From: Neisseria sp. DTU_2020_1000833_1_SI_GRL_NUU_006
GTDB taxonomy: Bacteria; Pseudomonadota; Gammaproteobacteria; Burkholderiales; Neisseriaceae
Assembly (NCBI GenBank): GCA_032388755.1
Contig: CP135593.1
Span: forward strand, 1,984,001-2,048,000
Direction of reading: 5' to 3'
Length of the DNA stretch: 64,000 nt
In this document: in pieces, positions 42,251 to 50,968 of the stretch
Layout of the letters: each line of letters starts with the position of its first letter
Numbering within the stretch: position 1 is the first letter of the stretch
Position numbers and translations under genes: made by a program
The notes under the pieces: model-generated
Database searches by the model: none
What the model saw: the letters and a program-made list of their open reading frames with translations, nothing else
Told to the model about the DNA's origin: nothing

Positions 42251-44275
42251 TTACTTGACGCGTCCTGCTTTCAACACGCGTTGGGCGAAGAACACCATGC
42301 CTGTGATGAAGAATGCCAGTCCCAGCCATGATGCGGTGGTTTCCCAGTTTTCCAGACCCAGCGCGAGCGGGGCGTCGGAGCCGCCGTTGGTTACGGAGAA
42401 GGCGATGATGAACGCCATCACTACGCCGACCAGGCTTTCGCCGACAATCAAACCGGCGGAGAACAAGGTTCCGATGCGTTCGGCGTTTTTCAGACGACCT
42501 TCTCGGTTTTCCGCTTTTTTGCTGATGATGTGTTTCAACACCGCCGCCAACACTGCGCCGATCACGATAGGCATATTGATGGACGGGGGCAGGTAGATGC
42601 CCATGCCGACTGCGAGGACAGGCAGTGCGCGTTTGCCGCCGGACGATTTTTTCAACACCAAATCGACGACGATCAACACCGCGCCGATCGCGATACCGGT
42701 GAAGATGTACGCCCATTCAAGGTTGTGGGCGAAAATACCTGACGCGATAGTCGTCATCAAAGTCGCTTGCGGAGCCGCCAAGGCCTGTGCCGCGTCCATG
42801 CCTTCGCGCGGCATTGCGCCGGTAAAGCCATAAGCTTCGTAGAGCAGTTCCAACACGGGTGAGATGACGAATGCGCCGACGATACAGCCGATAATCAACG
42901 CAATCTGTTGTCTCCAAGGCGTTGCTTTGAGCAGGTAGCCGGTTTTCAAGTCTTGCAGGTTGTCGTTGGAAATCGAAGCCACACAAATCACTGCCGAGCC
43001 GCAGAACAAGGTCAGAGCCAGCAAGAATTTGCGGTTGGCTTCATCCGCCATCAAGCTGCCAGATTCACCTACGACCAACAACACCAGCGAAATGATGACG
43101 ATGGAAACGATGCCCACACCCGAAATCGGGCTGGAAGACGAGCCGACCAAACCCGCCATATAACCGCAGGCGGCGGCGACCAAGAAGCCGATGATGGAAG
43201 CCAAAAGCGTACAAACGACCACCAAAAGCCAAGCCATGCCGCCTGTAATGTGCGAATCGCCGATAAAGTGATAAAACGATACGCCCAGCACCAGCATCAT
43301 GGACAATACCCAGAAAATCATGGCCTTAGGTGACAAATCCTGTCCTGTACGTTCCGCAGCGGGCGCACCGCCGCCGAAACTCTTGAACGACATTTTCAGG
43401 CCCTCCAGCATCGGCTTGAGCAGCATCAAAAGCGTCCAAACCGCCGCGATACCGATGGTACCCGCGCCGATAAAGCGTACTTTTTCCTTCCACAGCTTCA
43501 TCGCAAACGCCGCCATTTCCATATCGGAAGGCTGCGGAATGTGCGATGAAAAATACGGCACGGCAATACCCCAAGCAATCGAAATGCCCAACAGGATGGC
43601 GATACCGCCCGTCAGTCCGACCAAGTAGCCCGCGCCCAACAATGCCAGCGAAAAGCCCATCGGCAGTTGGAAAATTGCCGTGCCGCTTTTAAACCAATAA
43701 CTCGCACTGTCGGCAATCACGCGCAAACCGTTGGAACAAAAGCTCATAAAGCCCGCCAGCGCGCCGCCGGCCGCCAGCTCTTTAATGCCGCTGCCGCCCT
43801 GACGGCCTTCCTCTTCCTCGTGGCTGCCGACTTTCAAAATCTCCGCCGCCGCCACGCCTTCGGGATAAGGCAACTCGCTTTTCACCACCATCGCATAACG
43901 CAGCGGAATGGTGAAAATCACCCCCAAAATTCCGCCGGCAATACATAAAAGCGTCGTCTGCCAAAACGGGAAACCGCTCCAGTAGCCCGCCATCAGCAAA
44001 CCGGGCAGGACGAAGATGATGGTCGAAAGCGTACCCGCTGCCGAAGCCTGCGTCTGCACCATATTGTTTTCCAAAATATTGCTGCCTTTGCAAAACTTCA
44101 AAACCGCCATCGAAATCACCGCCGCCGGAATCGACGAAGCAAAGGTCAGACCGACCTTCAAGCCGAGGTAAACGTTCGACGCGGTAAAGATAACGGTAAT
44201 CAGCGCACCGAGTATCATGCCCCGAAGCGTCAGCTCGCGGTAATCCGCGTAAGGATCGTGAGTGGATTGTGTCAT
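42251..44275 (-). CDS. Oligopeptide transporter, OPT family
   Basis: 674 residues with about 15-16 predicted helices. OPT signatures include LTLRGMILGALITVIFTASNVYLGLKVGL near the N-terminus, with paired NxYxGLK-like motifs, and a central loop of charged residues (SHEEEEGRQGGSGI). It moves oligopeptides or metal chelates across the inner membrane by proton symport. ATG 44275 (MTQSTHDPYADYRE) is the start; a long upstream extension to 44533 overlaps the metG promoter and is rejected. It is divergent from metG. Confidence 0.93.
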   Translation of the reverse strand: MTQSTHDPYADYRELTLRGMILGALITVIFTASNVYLGLKVGLTFASSIPAAVISMAVLKFCKGSNILENNMVQTQASAAGTLSTIIFVLPGLLMAGYWSGFPFWQTTLLCIAGGILGVIFTIPLRYAMVVKSELPYPEGVAAAEILKVGSHEEEEGRQGGSGIKELAAGGALAGFMSFCSNGLRVIADSASYWFKSGTAIFQLPMGFSLALLGAGYLVGLTGGIAILLGISIAWGIAVPYFSSHIPQPSDMEMAAFAMKLWKEKVRFIGAGTIGIAAVWTLLMLLKPMLEGLKMSFKSFGGGAPAAERTGQDLSPKAMIFWVLSMMLVLGVSFYHFIGDSHITGGMAWLLVVVCTLLASIIGFLVAAACGYMAGLVGSSSSPISGVGIVSIVIISLVLLVVGESGSLMADEANRKFLLALTLFCGSAVICVASISNDNLQDLKTGYLLKATPWRQQIALIIGCIVGAFVISPVLELLYEAYGFTGAMPREGMDAAQALAAPQATLMTTIASGIFAHNLEWAYIFTGIAIGAVLIVVDLVLKKSSGGKRALPVLAVGMGIYLPPSINMPIVIGAVLAAVLKHIISKKAENREGRLKNAERIGTLFSAGLIVGESLVGVVMAFIIAFSVTNGGSDAPLALGLENWETTASWLGLAFFITGMVFFAQRVLKAGRVK

Positions 44276-44407
44276 CGTGGATAGCCTTTCGGTTGATAAA
44301 AAACACGACGGCAGGCTCGAACCGGCTGCCGAATCTGCCTTTATGGTGTTGCGGCGGCAAGGAAATGTCAAGTTAGACAAAGAATGTGCAAAGAAAGCGG
44401 AAAGGCA

Positions 44408-44451
44408 AAAGGTCGTCTGAAACCTTAAATCCCCCTTTTCAGACGACCTTT
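44408..44451. other. Inverted DUS pair in the OPT-metG divergent region
   Basis: AAAGGTCGTCTGAAA and its complement lie upstream of both genes, so it cannot be a terminator of either. A pure uptake site is likely. Confidence 0.6.
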
Positions 44452-44478
44452 CCCCCGTCTCGCCCGCACGATTTACGG

Positions 44479-44484
44479 TATAAT
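44479..44484 (+). promoter_or_regulatory. -10 box of metG
   Basis: Exact TATAAT about 39 bp upstream of the metG ATG; no strong -35 seen. Confidence 0.5.
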
Positions 44485-44522
44485 TCCACATCTTTATCCA
44501 TTGTTTTCCCAAGCATAAAACC

Positions 44523-46580
44523 ATGACACGCAAAATCCTCGTTACCTCCGCGCTGCCCTATGCCAACGGCAGCATCCACCTCGGCCACATGGTCGAACAC
44601 ATCCAAACCGACGTTTGGGTGCGCTTTCAAAAACTGCGCGGCCACGAGTGCCACTACTGCTGCGCCGACGACACCCACGGCACGCCCGTGATGCTTGCCG
44701 CGCAAAAACAAGGCATCGCGCCCGAAGACATGATTGCCAAAGTGCGCGAAGAACACCTCGCCGACTTCACCGGCTTTTTCATCGGCTACGACAATTATTA
44801 CAGCACCCATTCCCCTGAAAACAAACAGTTTTCCCAAGACATTTACCGCGCGCTGAAAGCCAACGGCAAAATCGAAAGCCGCGTCATCGAGCAGCTTTTC
44901 GATCCCGAAAAACAAATGTTCCTGCCCGACCGCTTCGTCAAAGGCGAATGCCCCAAATGCCACGCCCAAGACCAATACGGCGACAACTGCGAAGTCTGCG
45001 GTACGACCTATTCCCCGACCGAACTGATTAACCCGTATTCCGCCGTATCCGGTGCCAAACCCGAATTGCGCGAATCCGAACACTTCTTCTTCAAACTGGG
45101 CGAATGTGCCGACTTCCTCAAAGCATGGACTTCCGGCAACAACCCGCACGACGGCAAACCCCATCTGCAGCCCGAAGCCCTCAACAAAATGAAAGAATGG
45201 CTGGGCGAAGGCGAAGAAACCACCCTGTCCGACTGGGACATTTCCCGCGACGCGCCGTATTTCGGTTTCGAAATCCCCGACGCGCCGGGCAAATATTTCT
45301 ACGTCTGGCTGGACGCACCCGTCGGCTACATGGCGTCGTTTAAAAACCTGTGCGACCGCATCGGCATCGATTTCGACGAATACTTCAAAGCCGACAGCCA
45401 AACCGAGATGTACCACTTCATCGGCAAAGACATCCTCTATTTCCATGCCCTGTTCTGGCCCGCCATGCTGCATTTCTCCGGCCACCGCGCCCCGACCGGT
45501 GTGTACGCACACGGCTTCCTGACCGTCGACGGACAAAAAATGTCCAAATCGCGCGGCACCTTCATCACCGCCAAATCCTATCTGGAACAAGGTCTGAACC
45601 CCGAGTGGATGCGCTACTACATTGCCGCCAAACTCAACAGCAAAATCGAAGACATCGATTTGAACCTGCAAGACTTTATCAGCCGCGTCAACAGCGACCT
45701 CGTCGGCAAATACGTCAACATCGCCGCCCGCGCGTCAGGCTTCATTGCCAAACGCTTTGAAGGTCGTCTGAAAGACGTTTCAGGCAGCACATTGCTGGCA
45801 AAACTCGCCGCCGAAAGCGACACCATCGCCGAACAATACGAAAACCGCGAATACGCCCGCGCCCTGCGCGACATCATGGCATTGGCGGACGCCGTGAACG
45901 AATACGTCGATGCCAACAAGCCGTGGGAGCTCGCCAAACAGGAAGGTCAAGACGAACGCCTGCACGAAGTATGCAGCGAACTCATCAACGCCTTCACCAT
46001 GCTGACCGCCTACCTCGCCCCCGTATTGCCGCAAACCGCCGCCAACGCCGCGCGTTTCCTCAATTTGGACGCGATTACCTGGGCGAACACGCGCGAAACC
46101 CTAGGCGAACACGCCATCAACAAATACGAACATTTAATGCAACGAGTGGAGCAAAAACAAGTGGACGATTTAATCGAAGCCAACAAACAAAGCATTCAGA
46201 CGACCCCTGCGCCTGCCGCCGAAGAGGGCAAATACGAAAAAGTCGCCGAACAGGCGAGCTTCGACGACTTCATGAAAATCGACATGCGCGTCGCCAAAGT
46301 ATTGAACTGCGAAGCCGTCGAAGGCAGCACCAAACTCCTGAAATTCGACCTTGATTTCGGTTTTGAAAAACGCATCATCTTCTCCGGCATCGCCGCGTCT
46401 TATCCCAACCCCGCCGAATTGAACGGCCGCATGGTCATCGCCGTCGCCAACTTCGCCCCGCGCAAAATGGCAAAATTCGGCGTATCCGAAGGCATGATCC
46501 TCTCCGCCGCCACCGCCGAGGGCAAACTGAGGCTCTTAGATGTCGATGCCGGCGCGCAGCCCGGGGATAAAGTGGGCTAA
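44523..46580 (+). CDS. metG: Methionyl-tRNA synthetase
   Basis: 685 residues, class I. PYANGSIHLGHMVEHIQTD holds the HIGH motif; zinc knuckles CPKCHAQDQYGDNCEVCG (about residue 145) mark the four-Cys MetG1 type; KMSKSRGTFI is the KMSKS loop (about 340). The C-terminal ~110 residues (FDDFMKIDMRVAKVLNCEAV) are a tRNA-binding dimerisation domain as in E. coli MetG. An internal DUS (near 45764) is read through as a coding stretch EGRLKD. Confidence 0.97.
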   Translation: MTRKILVTSALPYANGSIHLGHMVEHIQTDVWVRFQKLRGHECHYCCADDTHGTPVMLAAQKQGIAPEDMIAKVREEHLADFTGFFIGYDNYYSTHSPENKQFSQDIYRALKANGKIESRVIEQLFDPEKQMFLPDRFVKGECPKCHAQDQYGDNCEVCGTTYSPTELINPYSAVSGAKPELRESEHFFFKLGECADFLKAWTSGNNPHDGKPHLQPEALNKMKEWLGEGEETTLSDWDISRDAPYFGFEIPDAPGKYFYVWLDAPVGYMASFKNLCDRIGIDFDEYFKADSQTEMYHFIGKDILYFHALFWPAMLHFSGHRAPTGVYAHGFLTVDGQKMSKSRGTFITAKSYLEQGLNPEWMRYYIAAKLNSKIEDIDLNLQDFISRVNSDLVGKYVNIAARASGFIAKRFEGRLKDVSGSTLLAKLAAESDTIAEQYENREYARALRDIMALADAVNEYVDANKPWELAKQEGQDERLHEVCSELINAFTMLTAYLAPVLPQTAANAARFLNLDAITWANTRETLGEHAINKYEHLMQRVEQKQVDDLIEANKQSIQTTPAPAAEEGKYEKVAEQASFDDFMKIDMRVAKVLNCEAVEGSTKLLKFDLDFGFEKRIIFSGIAASYPNPAELNGRMVIAVANFAPRKMAKFGVSEGMILSAATAEGKLRLLDVDAGAQPGDKVG

Positions 46581-46586
46581 ACGTTA

Positions 46587-46620
46587 AAAGGTCGTCTGAA
46601 AATAGTTTCAGATGACCTTT
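46587..46620 (+). terminator. Compact DUS hairpin after metG
   Basis: AAAGGTCGTCTGAAA / TTTCAGATGACCTTT with one mismatch (GATGAC), directly after the metG stop. Confidence 0.7.
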
Positions 46621-46637
46621 CTACACGATAACACGTT

Positions 46638-47093
46638 ATGAACATCACTTTATTGCAAGCCTGCCACATCGAGCCGCTTACCCGTGCGCTCTACCAAGAA
46701 TGGCACGACTTCGCCCCGTGGTCGTCGCTTGAAAAAATCCGTGCCTATTACCGAAAATGTCTGGACGGGGACGGTTTGCCGCTCGCCTTTGCCGCAGTTT
46801 CGGAAGACGGACGACTGCTCGGTTCCGCCGCGCTCAAACGCTTCGACATGGAAGAATTTCCGCAATACGAATACTGGCTGGGCGACGTATTCGTATTGGC
46901 CGAATATCGAGGCAAAGGCATCGGACACGCGCTCATCACCTATTGCCTGCAAACCGCCCGCTCCTTACGCCTGCCCGCACTTTATCTCTATACGCCTGAT
47001 GTACAGGCGGTTTACGCCAAATACGGTTGGCGGGAAATCGCGACGCAATGGCACAACGGCGAAACCGTCTCGGTGATGAAACTGGATTTATAG
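46638..47093 (+). CDS. GNAT-family N-acetyltransferase
   Basis: 151 residues. A GNAT fold with the acetyl-CoA loop in YWLGDVFVLAEYRGKGIGHALI (R-G-x-G-I-G at about 92-97) and a C-terminal LYLYTPDVQAVYAKYGWREI, typical of acetyltransferases of the RimI-like class. The substrate is unknown. Its stop codon TAG lies within the terminal repeat of a Correia element (GGATTTATAGTGG), so the insertion may have set the present C-terminus. Confidence 0.88.
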   Translation: MNITLLQACHIEPLTRALYQEWHDFAPWSSLEKIRAYYRKCLDGDGLPLAFAAVSEDGRLLGSAALKRFDMEEFPQYEYWLGDVFVLAEYRGKGIGHALITYCLQTARSLRLPALYLYTPDVQAVYAKYGWREIATQWHNGETVSVMKLDL

Positions 47094-47245
47094 TGGATTA
47101 AATTTAAATCAGGACAAGGCGACGAAGCCGCAGACAGTACAGACAGTACGGAACCGATTCACTTGGTGCTTCAGCACCTTAGAGAATCGTTCTCTTTGAG
47201 CTGAGGCGAGGCAACGCCGTACCGGTTTAAAGTTAATCCACTATA
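47089..47245. repeat. Correia repeat enclosed element (full-length form)
   Basis: 157 bp with both 26-bp type ends (TATAGTGGATTAAATTTAAA on the left; TTAAAGTTAATCCACTATA on the right) and the internal GGTGCTTCAGCACC hairpin and GAGAATCGTTCTC core that the two shorter copies lack. Its left end supplies the GNAT stop codon; it lies upstream of murA. Confidence 0.95.
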
Positions 47246-47383
47246 CAAGTCGTCTGAAAACGTAGCAACAGAAATCGCAAGGTTGCGCCTGCTATGTTCA
47301 GACGACCCTTCCGACCATTCGTACCCCGTAAACGCCCTTCGGAAGAATTCTCCCCGCCCGCCCGCAAAACCGTCAAAATCCCT

Positions 47384-47389
47384 TATAAT
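47384..47389 (+). promoter_or_regulatory. -10 box upstream of murA
   Basis: Exact TATAAT about 70 bp before the GTG start of murA, within CCTTATAATTCC. Confidence 0.45.
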
Positions 47390-47459
47390 TCCGAACCTAA
47401 ACGAATCCCGTCCTGCCGGCAGCGCCGTCGGGACTTGTCTTAACAACGAAAGAAACACT

Positions 47460-48713
47460 GTGGACAAACTCAAAATCACCGCCAACGGCCCGCTCAACGG
47501 CGAAATCACCGTATCCGGCGCGAAAAACGCCGCCCTGCCGCTGATGTGTGCCGGACTCTTGACCTCCGGCACCCTGCGCCTGAAAAACGTACCCATGCTC
47601 GCCGACGTCAAAACCACCCAAAAACTGCTGCAAGGCATGGGCGCCCGCGTTTTGACCGACAACGTTCACGAATTCGAAATCGACGGTGCTACCGTCAACA
47701 ATACCCGCGCCCCCTACGAACTGGTAAAAACCATGCGCGCCTCCATCCTCGTGCTCGGCCCGACGCTGGCGCGTTTCGGCGAAGCCCAAGTCAGCCTGCC
47801 CGGCGGCTGCGCCATCGGTTCGCGCCCCGTCGACCAGCACCTCAAAGGCCTCGAAACCATGGGGGCGGAAATCACCATCGAACACGGCTACGTCAAAGCC
47901 AAAGGCCGTCTGAAAGGGGCACGCGTCCTGATGGACGTCGTTACCGTCGGCGGCACGGAAAACCTGCTGATGGCGGCAACCCTCGCCGAAGGCACCACTG
48001 TTTTGGAAAATTGCGCCATCGAACCCGAAGTCGTCGATTTGGCAGAATGCCTCGTCAAAATGGGCGCAAAAATCAGCGGCATCGGTACATCAACTATGAC
48101 CGTCGAGGGCGTGAAAGAGCTGCACGGCTGCGAACACAGCGTCGTACCCGACCGCATCGAAGCCGGCACCTTCCTCTGCGCCGTCGCCATGACCGGCGGC
48201 AAAGTCGTCCTGCGCAACGCCGCCCCCAAAACCATGGAAGCCGTGTTGGACAAACTCGTCGAAGCAGGCGCGATCATCGAAGCGGGCGACGACTGGATTT
48301 CCATCGACATGCAGCAGCGCCCCAAAGCAGTGGACATCCGCACCGTCGTCCACCCCGGCTTCCCGACCGACATGCAGGCGCAGTTTATGGCGATGAACGC
48401 CGTTGCCGAAGGCGACAGCCGCGTCGTCGAAACCATCTTTGAAAACCGCTTCATGCACGTTCCCGAACTCAACCGCATGGGCGCGAACATCACCACCGAA
48501 GGCAACACCGCCTTCGTCAAAGGCGTGGAAAAACTCTCCGGCGCCGTCGTGATGGCGACCGACCTGCGCGCCTCCGCCAGCCTCGTCATGGCAGGCTTGG
48601 TCGCCGGCGGCGAAACCATCGTCGAACGCATCTACCACCTCGACCGCGGCTACGAACACATCGAGAAAAAACTCGGCCAAGTCGGCGCGAAAATCGAGCG
48701 GGTACGCTGTTAA
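47460..48713 (+). CDS. murA: UDP-N-acetylglucosamine 1-carboxyvinyltransferase
   Basis: First committed step of peptidoglycan synthesis. 417 residues, the standard length. The start is GTG 47460 (VDKLKITANGPLNGEI), agreeing with family N-termini; AAGAAA lies upstream and no ATG fits. The active-site Cys is in PGGCAIGSRPVDQHL (about residue 115), the fosfomycin target. GAKNAALPLM and the late DLRASASLVMAG are conserved. The stop is followed without a gap by a tRNA fragment. Confidence 0.96.
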   Translation: MDKLKITANGPLNGEITVSGAKNAALPLMCAGLLTSGTLRLKNVPMLADVKTTQKLLQGMGARVLTDNVHEFEIDGATVNNTRAPYELVKTMRASILVLGPTLARFGEAQVSLPGGCAIGSRPVDQHLKGLETMGAEITIEHGYVKAKGRLKGARVLMDVVTVGGTENLLMAATLAEGTTVLENCAIEPEVVDLAECLVKMGAKISGIGTSTMTVEGVKELHGCEHSVVPDRIEAGTFLCAVAMTGGKVVLRNAAPKTMEAVLDKLVEAGAIIEAGDDWISIDMQQRPKAVDIRTVVHPGFPTDMQAQFMAMNAVAEGDSRVVETIFENRFMHVPELNRMGANITTEGNTAFVKGVEKLSGAVVMATDLRASASLVMAGLVAGGETIVERIYHLDRGYEHIEKKLGQVGAKIERVRC

Positions 48714-48760
48714 GGGCCTCATAATCCCTTGGTCGTGGGTTCGAAACCCACCAGACCCGC
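48714..48760 (+). other. tRNA-Met 3' half, probable attachment-site scar
   Basis: The sequence CTCATAATCCCT fits an anticodon loop (CAT) plus stem, followed by TGGTC and the T-arm GTGGGTTCGAAACCCAC and CAGACCCG. The 5' half of a tRNA is missing because murA ends there. Integrases that enter anticodon or T-loops leave such halves, and an integrase fragment follows 40 bp on. It is not a functional tRNA (CTA instead of CCA, no D-arm). Confidence 0.75.
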
Positions 48761-48798
48761 TAATTGAATCAATGCCTTGCGTAAGCGGGGCATTTTTT

Positions 48799-49127
48799 TC
48801 AAGTTGACTGTGTCCAATTTGTGTCTTTACATAGCCTGATTTCGTCCAATACCTCGGCATGGGCTTGAAGATGTTCCGCCGACAAATGTGCGTAACCGCG
48901 TACCATCTCAACGCTTTCCCAACCACCCATCTCCTGTAAGGCGCACAACGGCACGCCAGACTGAAGCAGCCAGCTTGCCCACGTGTGCCGAAGATCGTGC
49001 CAGCGGAAATCAGAAATTCCTGCCTTTTCCAAGGCGTTTTTCCAAATCCTCAAGCTAATGCTTTGAACTTTTCGTCCATTGGAATAAGTAAACACAAATC
49101 GGGAATGCTTCCCCATCTGCCTTGATA
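48799..49127 (-). pseudogene. Tyrosine integrase, C-terminal fragment cut by an IS element
   Basis: About 110 residues of a phage-type tyrosine recombinase. The catalytic His-x-x-Arg (WHDLRHTWASWL), a Gly-Gly-Trp (EMGGWESVEM) and the nucleophilic Tyr in VRGYAHLSAEH are present. The box I Arg and all N-terminal domains are missing: the frame is broken by the IS630 element at 49126 and does not resume beyond it at 50031. It ends next to the tRNA-Met scar, the usual place of an integrase gene. Confidence 0.85.
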
Positions 49128-50030
49128 TAGTCAATTAAAAACAAAGTAGTACAATACTCAACTTTGAAGGTCTAACCATGGCATACTCTGCGGACTTAAG
49201 AAACAAAGCTTTAAACTATTACGAACAATGCAAAAACATCAGCCAAACCGCAGCAACGTTTAACTTGTCAAGAAACACGCTTTACCTGTGGATTCGCCTT
49301 AAAAAACAAACAGGCAGCCTAAAACATCAAGTTACCGGTCTAAATGCCGTCAAATTGGATAGGCAAAAACCGGCTCAATATGTTGGGCAACACCCGGATG
49401 CCTATCTGCATGAAATCGCCAAACATTTTGATTGTACGCCAGCCGCCGTTTGCTATGCACTCAAACAGATGGGGATGACGCGCAAAAAAAGACCACCACT
49501 TACAAAGAACAAGACCCGGCCAAAGTAACGCATTATTTGACACAGCCGGCCGAATTTTCTGACTACCAACGCGTTTATTTGGATGAAACAGGATTTGACC
49601 GCTACCTGTTCCGTCCCTATGCCCGCAGCCCGAAAGGGCAAATAGTGAAAGCGCAGATAAGTAGAAAAAGATACCGACGCTTATCTCTGGTGTCCGCACA
49701 AGTCGGCAACCGGCTGATTGCTCCGATGGTTTATCAAAATACGATGACCGGAGTCTTTTTTGAAGCGTGGTTTCAGCAATGCCTACTGCCCGCATTGACT
49801 CAAAAATCGGTGATTATTTTAGATAATGCACGATTTCACCGTATGGGTGTTTTACGGGAAATGGCGGAAAAATGGGGACATAAGGTATTGCCTCTTGCAC
49901 CTTATTCACCTGAGCTCAACCCGATTGAGAAGGTGTGGGCGAATATTAAGCGGTATCTGCGAACCGTATTGTCTGATTACGCCCGATTTGACGATGCGCT
50001 ACTGTCCTATTTTGATTTTAATTGACTATA
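49126..50030 (+). mobile_element. IS630-family insertion sequence
   Basis: About 905 bp with terminal inverted repeats TATAGTCAATTAAAA (49126-49140) and TTTTAATTGACTATA (50016-50030). The outer TA dinucleotides are consistent with the TA target duplication of the IS630/Tc1 group. It contains one transposase in two frames. It is inserted in the integrase. Confidence 0.9.
49178..50025 (+). CDS. IS630 transposase in two frames (probable -1 frameshift)
   Basis: The first frame (49178-49528) encodes the helix-turn-helix part (SADLRNKALNYYEQCKNISQ, LSRNTLYLWIRLKKQTGSLK). The second runs to 50025 and holds the DDE domain: LDETGFDRYLF, VIILDNARFHR and LAPYSPELNPIEKVWANIK. The A7 run at 49486-49492 lies in the overlap; a -1 slip there joins MTRKK to TTTYKEQDPAKV. 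Such programmed slips are known in this family. Otherwise intact, so possibly active. Confidence 0.88.
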
Positions 50031-50048
50031 AAGAAAGGTAGAAGAGTG

Positions 50049-50264
50049 ATGATTCAAGAAGTTAAAGAAGTGAATATGATAGATAGAATTTTAAATGAAA
50101 TTTCAGCGTTAAGCCCAAAGGAAATCCGAGAAATTTTTATGCGGATGTGGCGGCATATGAATGCGCTGAATGACGGCTTGACGGCTGACGATTGTGTCGA
50201 ACTTTTTGCAACTGCATTAAAAGGCAGTTCAGATTTGACCTATGATTTGCTGAAAGACACCTGA
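50049..50264 (+). CDS. Small protein, unknown
   Basis: 71 residues, MIQEVKEVNMIDRILNEIS..., helical and acidic, with an SPKEIREIFMRMWRHMNALND segment. RBS AGAAAGG lies within 15 bp upstream. It starts 18 bp after the IS end, so part of its upstream region may have been replaced by the IS. I do not recognise it; the neighbourhood suggests a phage or island gene. An alternative start is the ATG at residue 10. Confidence 0.55.
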   Translation: MIQEVKEVNMIDRILNEISALSPKEIREIFMRMWRHMNALNDGLTADDCVELFATALKGSSDLTYDLLKDT

Positions 50265-50285
50265 CATGATTATCGCGTTGGAACG

Positions 50286-50474
50286 ATGACAGATACATTT
50301 ACATTATTGCCGCGTGAAACGTATGACAAAATGTTTTCTGAATGCCTTAAAGGTAAAATTCCCGCTGAAACGGAGCTGGAAACTGAAGCCCTAATAAAGC
50401 TGTTGATGTTCGAAAACGTATCTGAAGTAGAGGCAAGCATTAGAAAAGGTTTATTAGGGCAACACATTTTATAG
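50286..50474 (+). CDS. Small protein, unknown
   Basis: 62 residues, MTDTFTLLPRETYDKMFSECLKGKIP..., mostly helical, with no known domain. It follows the 71-residue gene by 21 bp and GGAACG could be its RBS. The two may form a small operon from the decayed element. Existence is likely from codon structure but not certain. Confidence 0.45.
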   Translation: MTDTFTLLPRETYDKMFSECLKGKIPAETELETEALIKLLMFENVSEVEASIRKGLLGQHIL

Positions 50475-50609
50475 GTTCTGATAAAAATATATCTATGATA
50501 CAGGAGCTTACGATGAAAACATTCAATGGAAAATTGAAGATTTCAAGGCTAATTACCCGCATATATGGTGGACGGGTAGAGCAGATTATTTACAATGACT
50601 AAGATATAG
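50475..50609 (+). other. Possible gene tail without start
   Basis: A frame encoding YDENIQWKIEDFKANYPHI and ending in DYLQ and TGA at about 50600 looks like the C-terminus of a protein (two adjacent Trp, aromatic-rich), but its beginning is missing. It may be the end of a lost toxin or phage gene. Confidence 0.3.
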
Positions 50610-50641
50610 AGGTCGTCTGAAACGGCGATTTCAGACGACCT
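50610..50641. terminator. Compact DUS hairpin
   Basis: AGGTCGTCTGAAA / TTTCAGACGACCT with a 6-base loop, downstream of the small genes. Confidence 0.65.
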
Positions 50642-50667
50642 TTATATGCTGAAGGGAAATGAAAGAA

Positions 50668-50828
50668 AAAAAAGCCCGCCGCGGCCCTGTTACCGCCTCT
50701 CAAGGTTCTGCCGAAACGTCCTCACGCCCCCAAGAGAAAAACAGACTTAGGCAACTTTTCCGGCACCTTCGGCAGCCTGCAAAATTGCCACGCCTGTTTT
50801 TCTCTTGCCCCCTACGGCGGGCTTTTTT
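50668..50828. repeat. Two-level inverted repeat (161 bp), possible structured RNA or mobile unit
   Basis: Outer arms AAAAAAGCCCGCCG (50668-50681) and CGGCGGGCTTTTTT (50815-50828); inner arms CAAGAGAAAAACAG (50731-50744) and CTGTTTTTCTCTTG (50794-50807); a GCACCTTCGGCAGC hairpin in the centre. The right end looks like a strong terminator. An open frame across it is a by-product. Confidence 0.65.
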
Positions 50829-50968
50829 ATTTATGCAAGATTAATACTATTCAATCTAGTAGCTGACAGCTCTTAAACTGGAGCTATTTAGACAAAATAT
50901 CTGCCTTTGTCGATTTTGAGCGGTGTTTGACGTGGGCAGGGATGGAAAATAACACATAAGGAAAACTA

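Noticed and set aside
48714..48760. A complete tRNA-Met gene
   Set aside because: The 5' half, D-arm and acceptor 5' strand are absent and the end is not CCA; only a 3' half is present.
50659..50844. A 61-codon frame inside the nested inverted repeat
   Set aside because: Low-complexity basic product with no homology that I recognise; the DNA is better explained by the inverted repeats.
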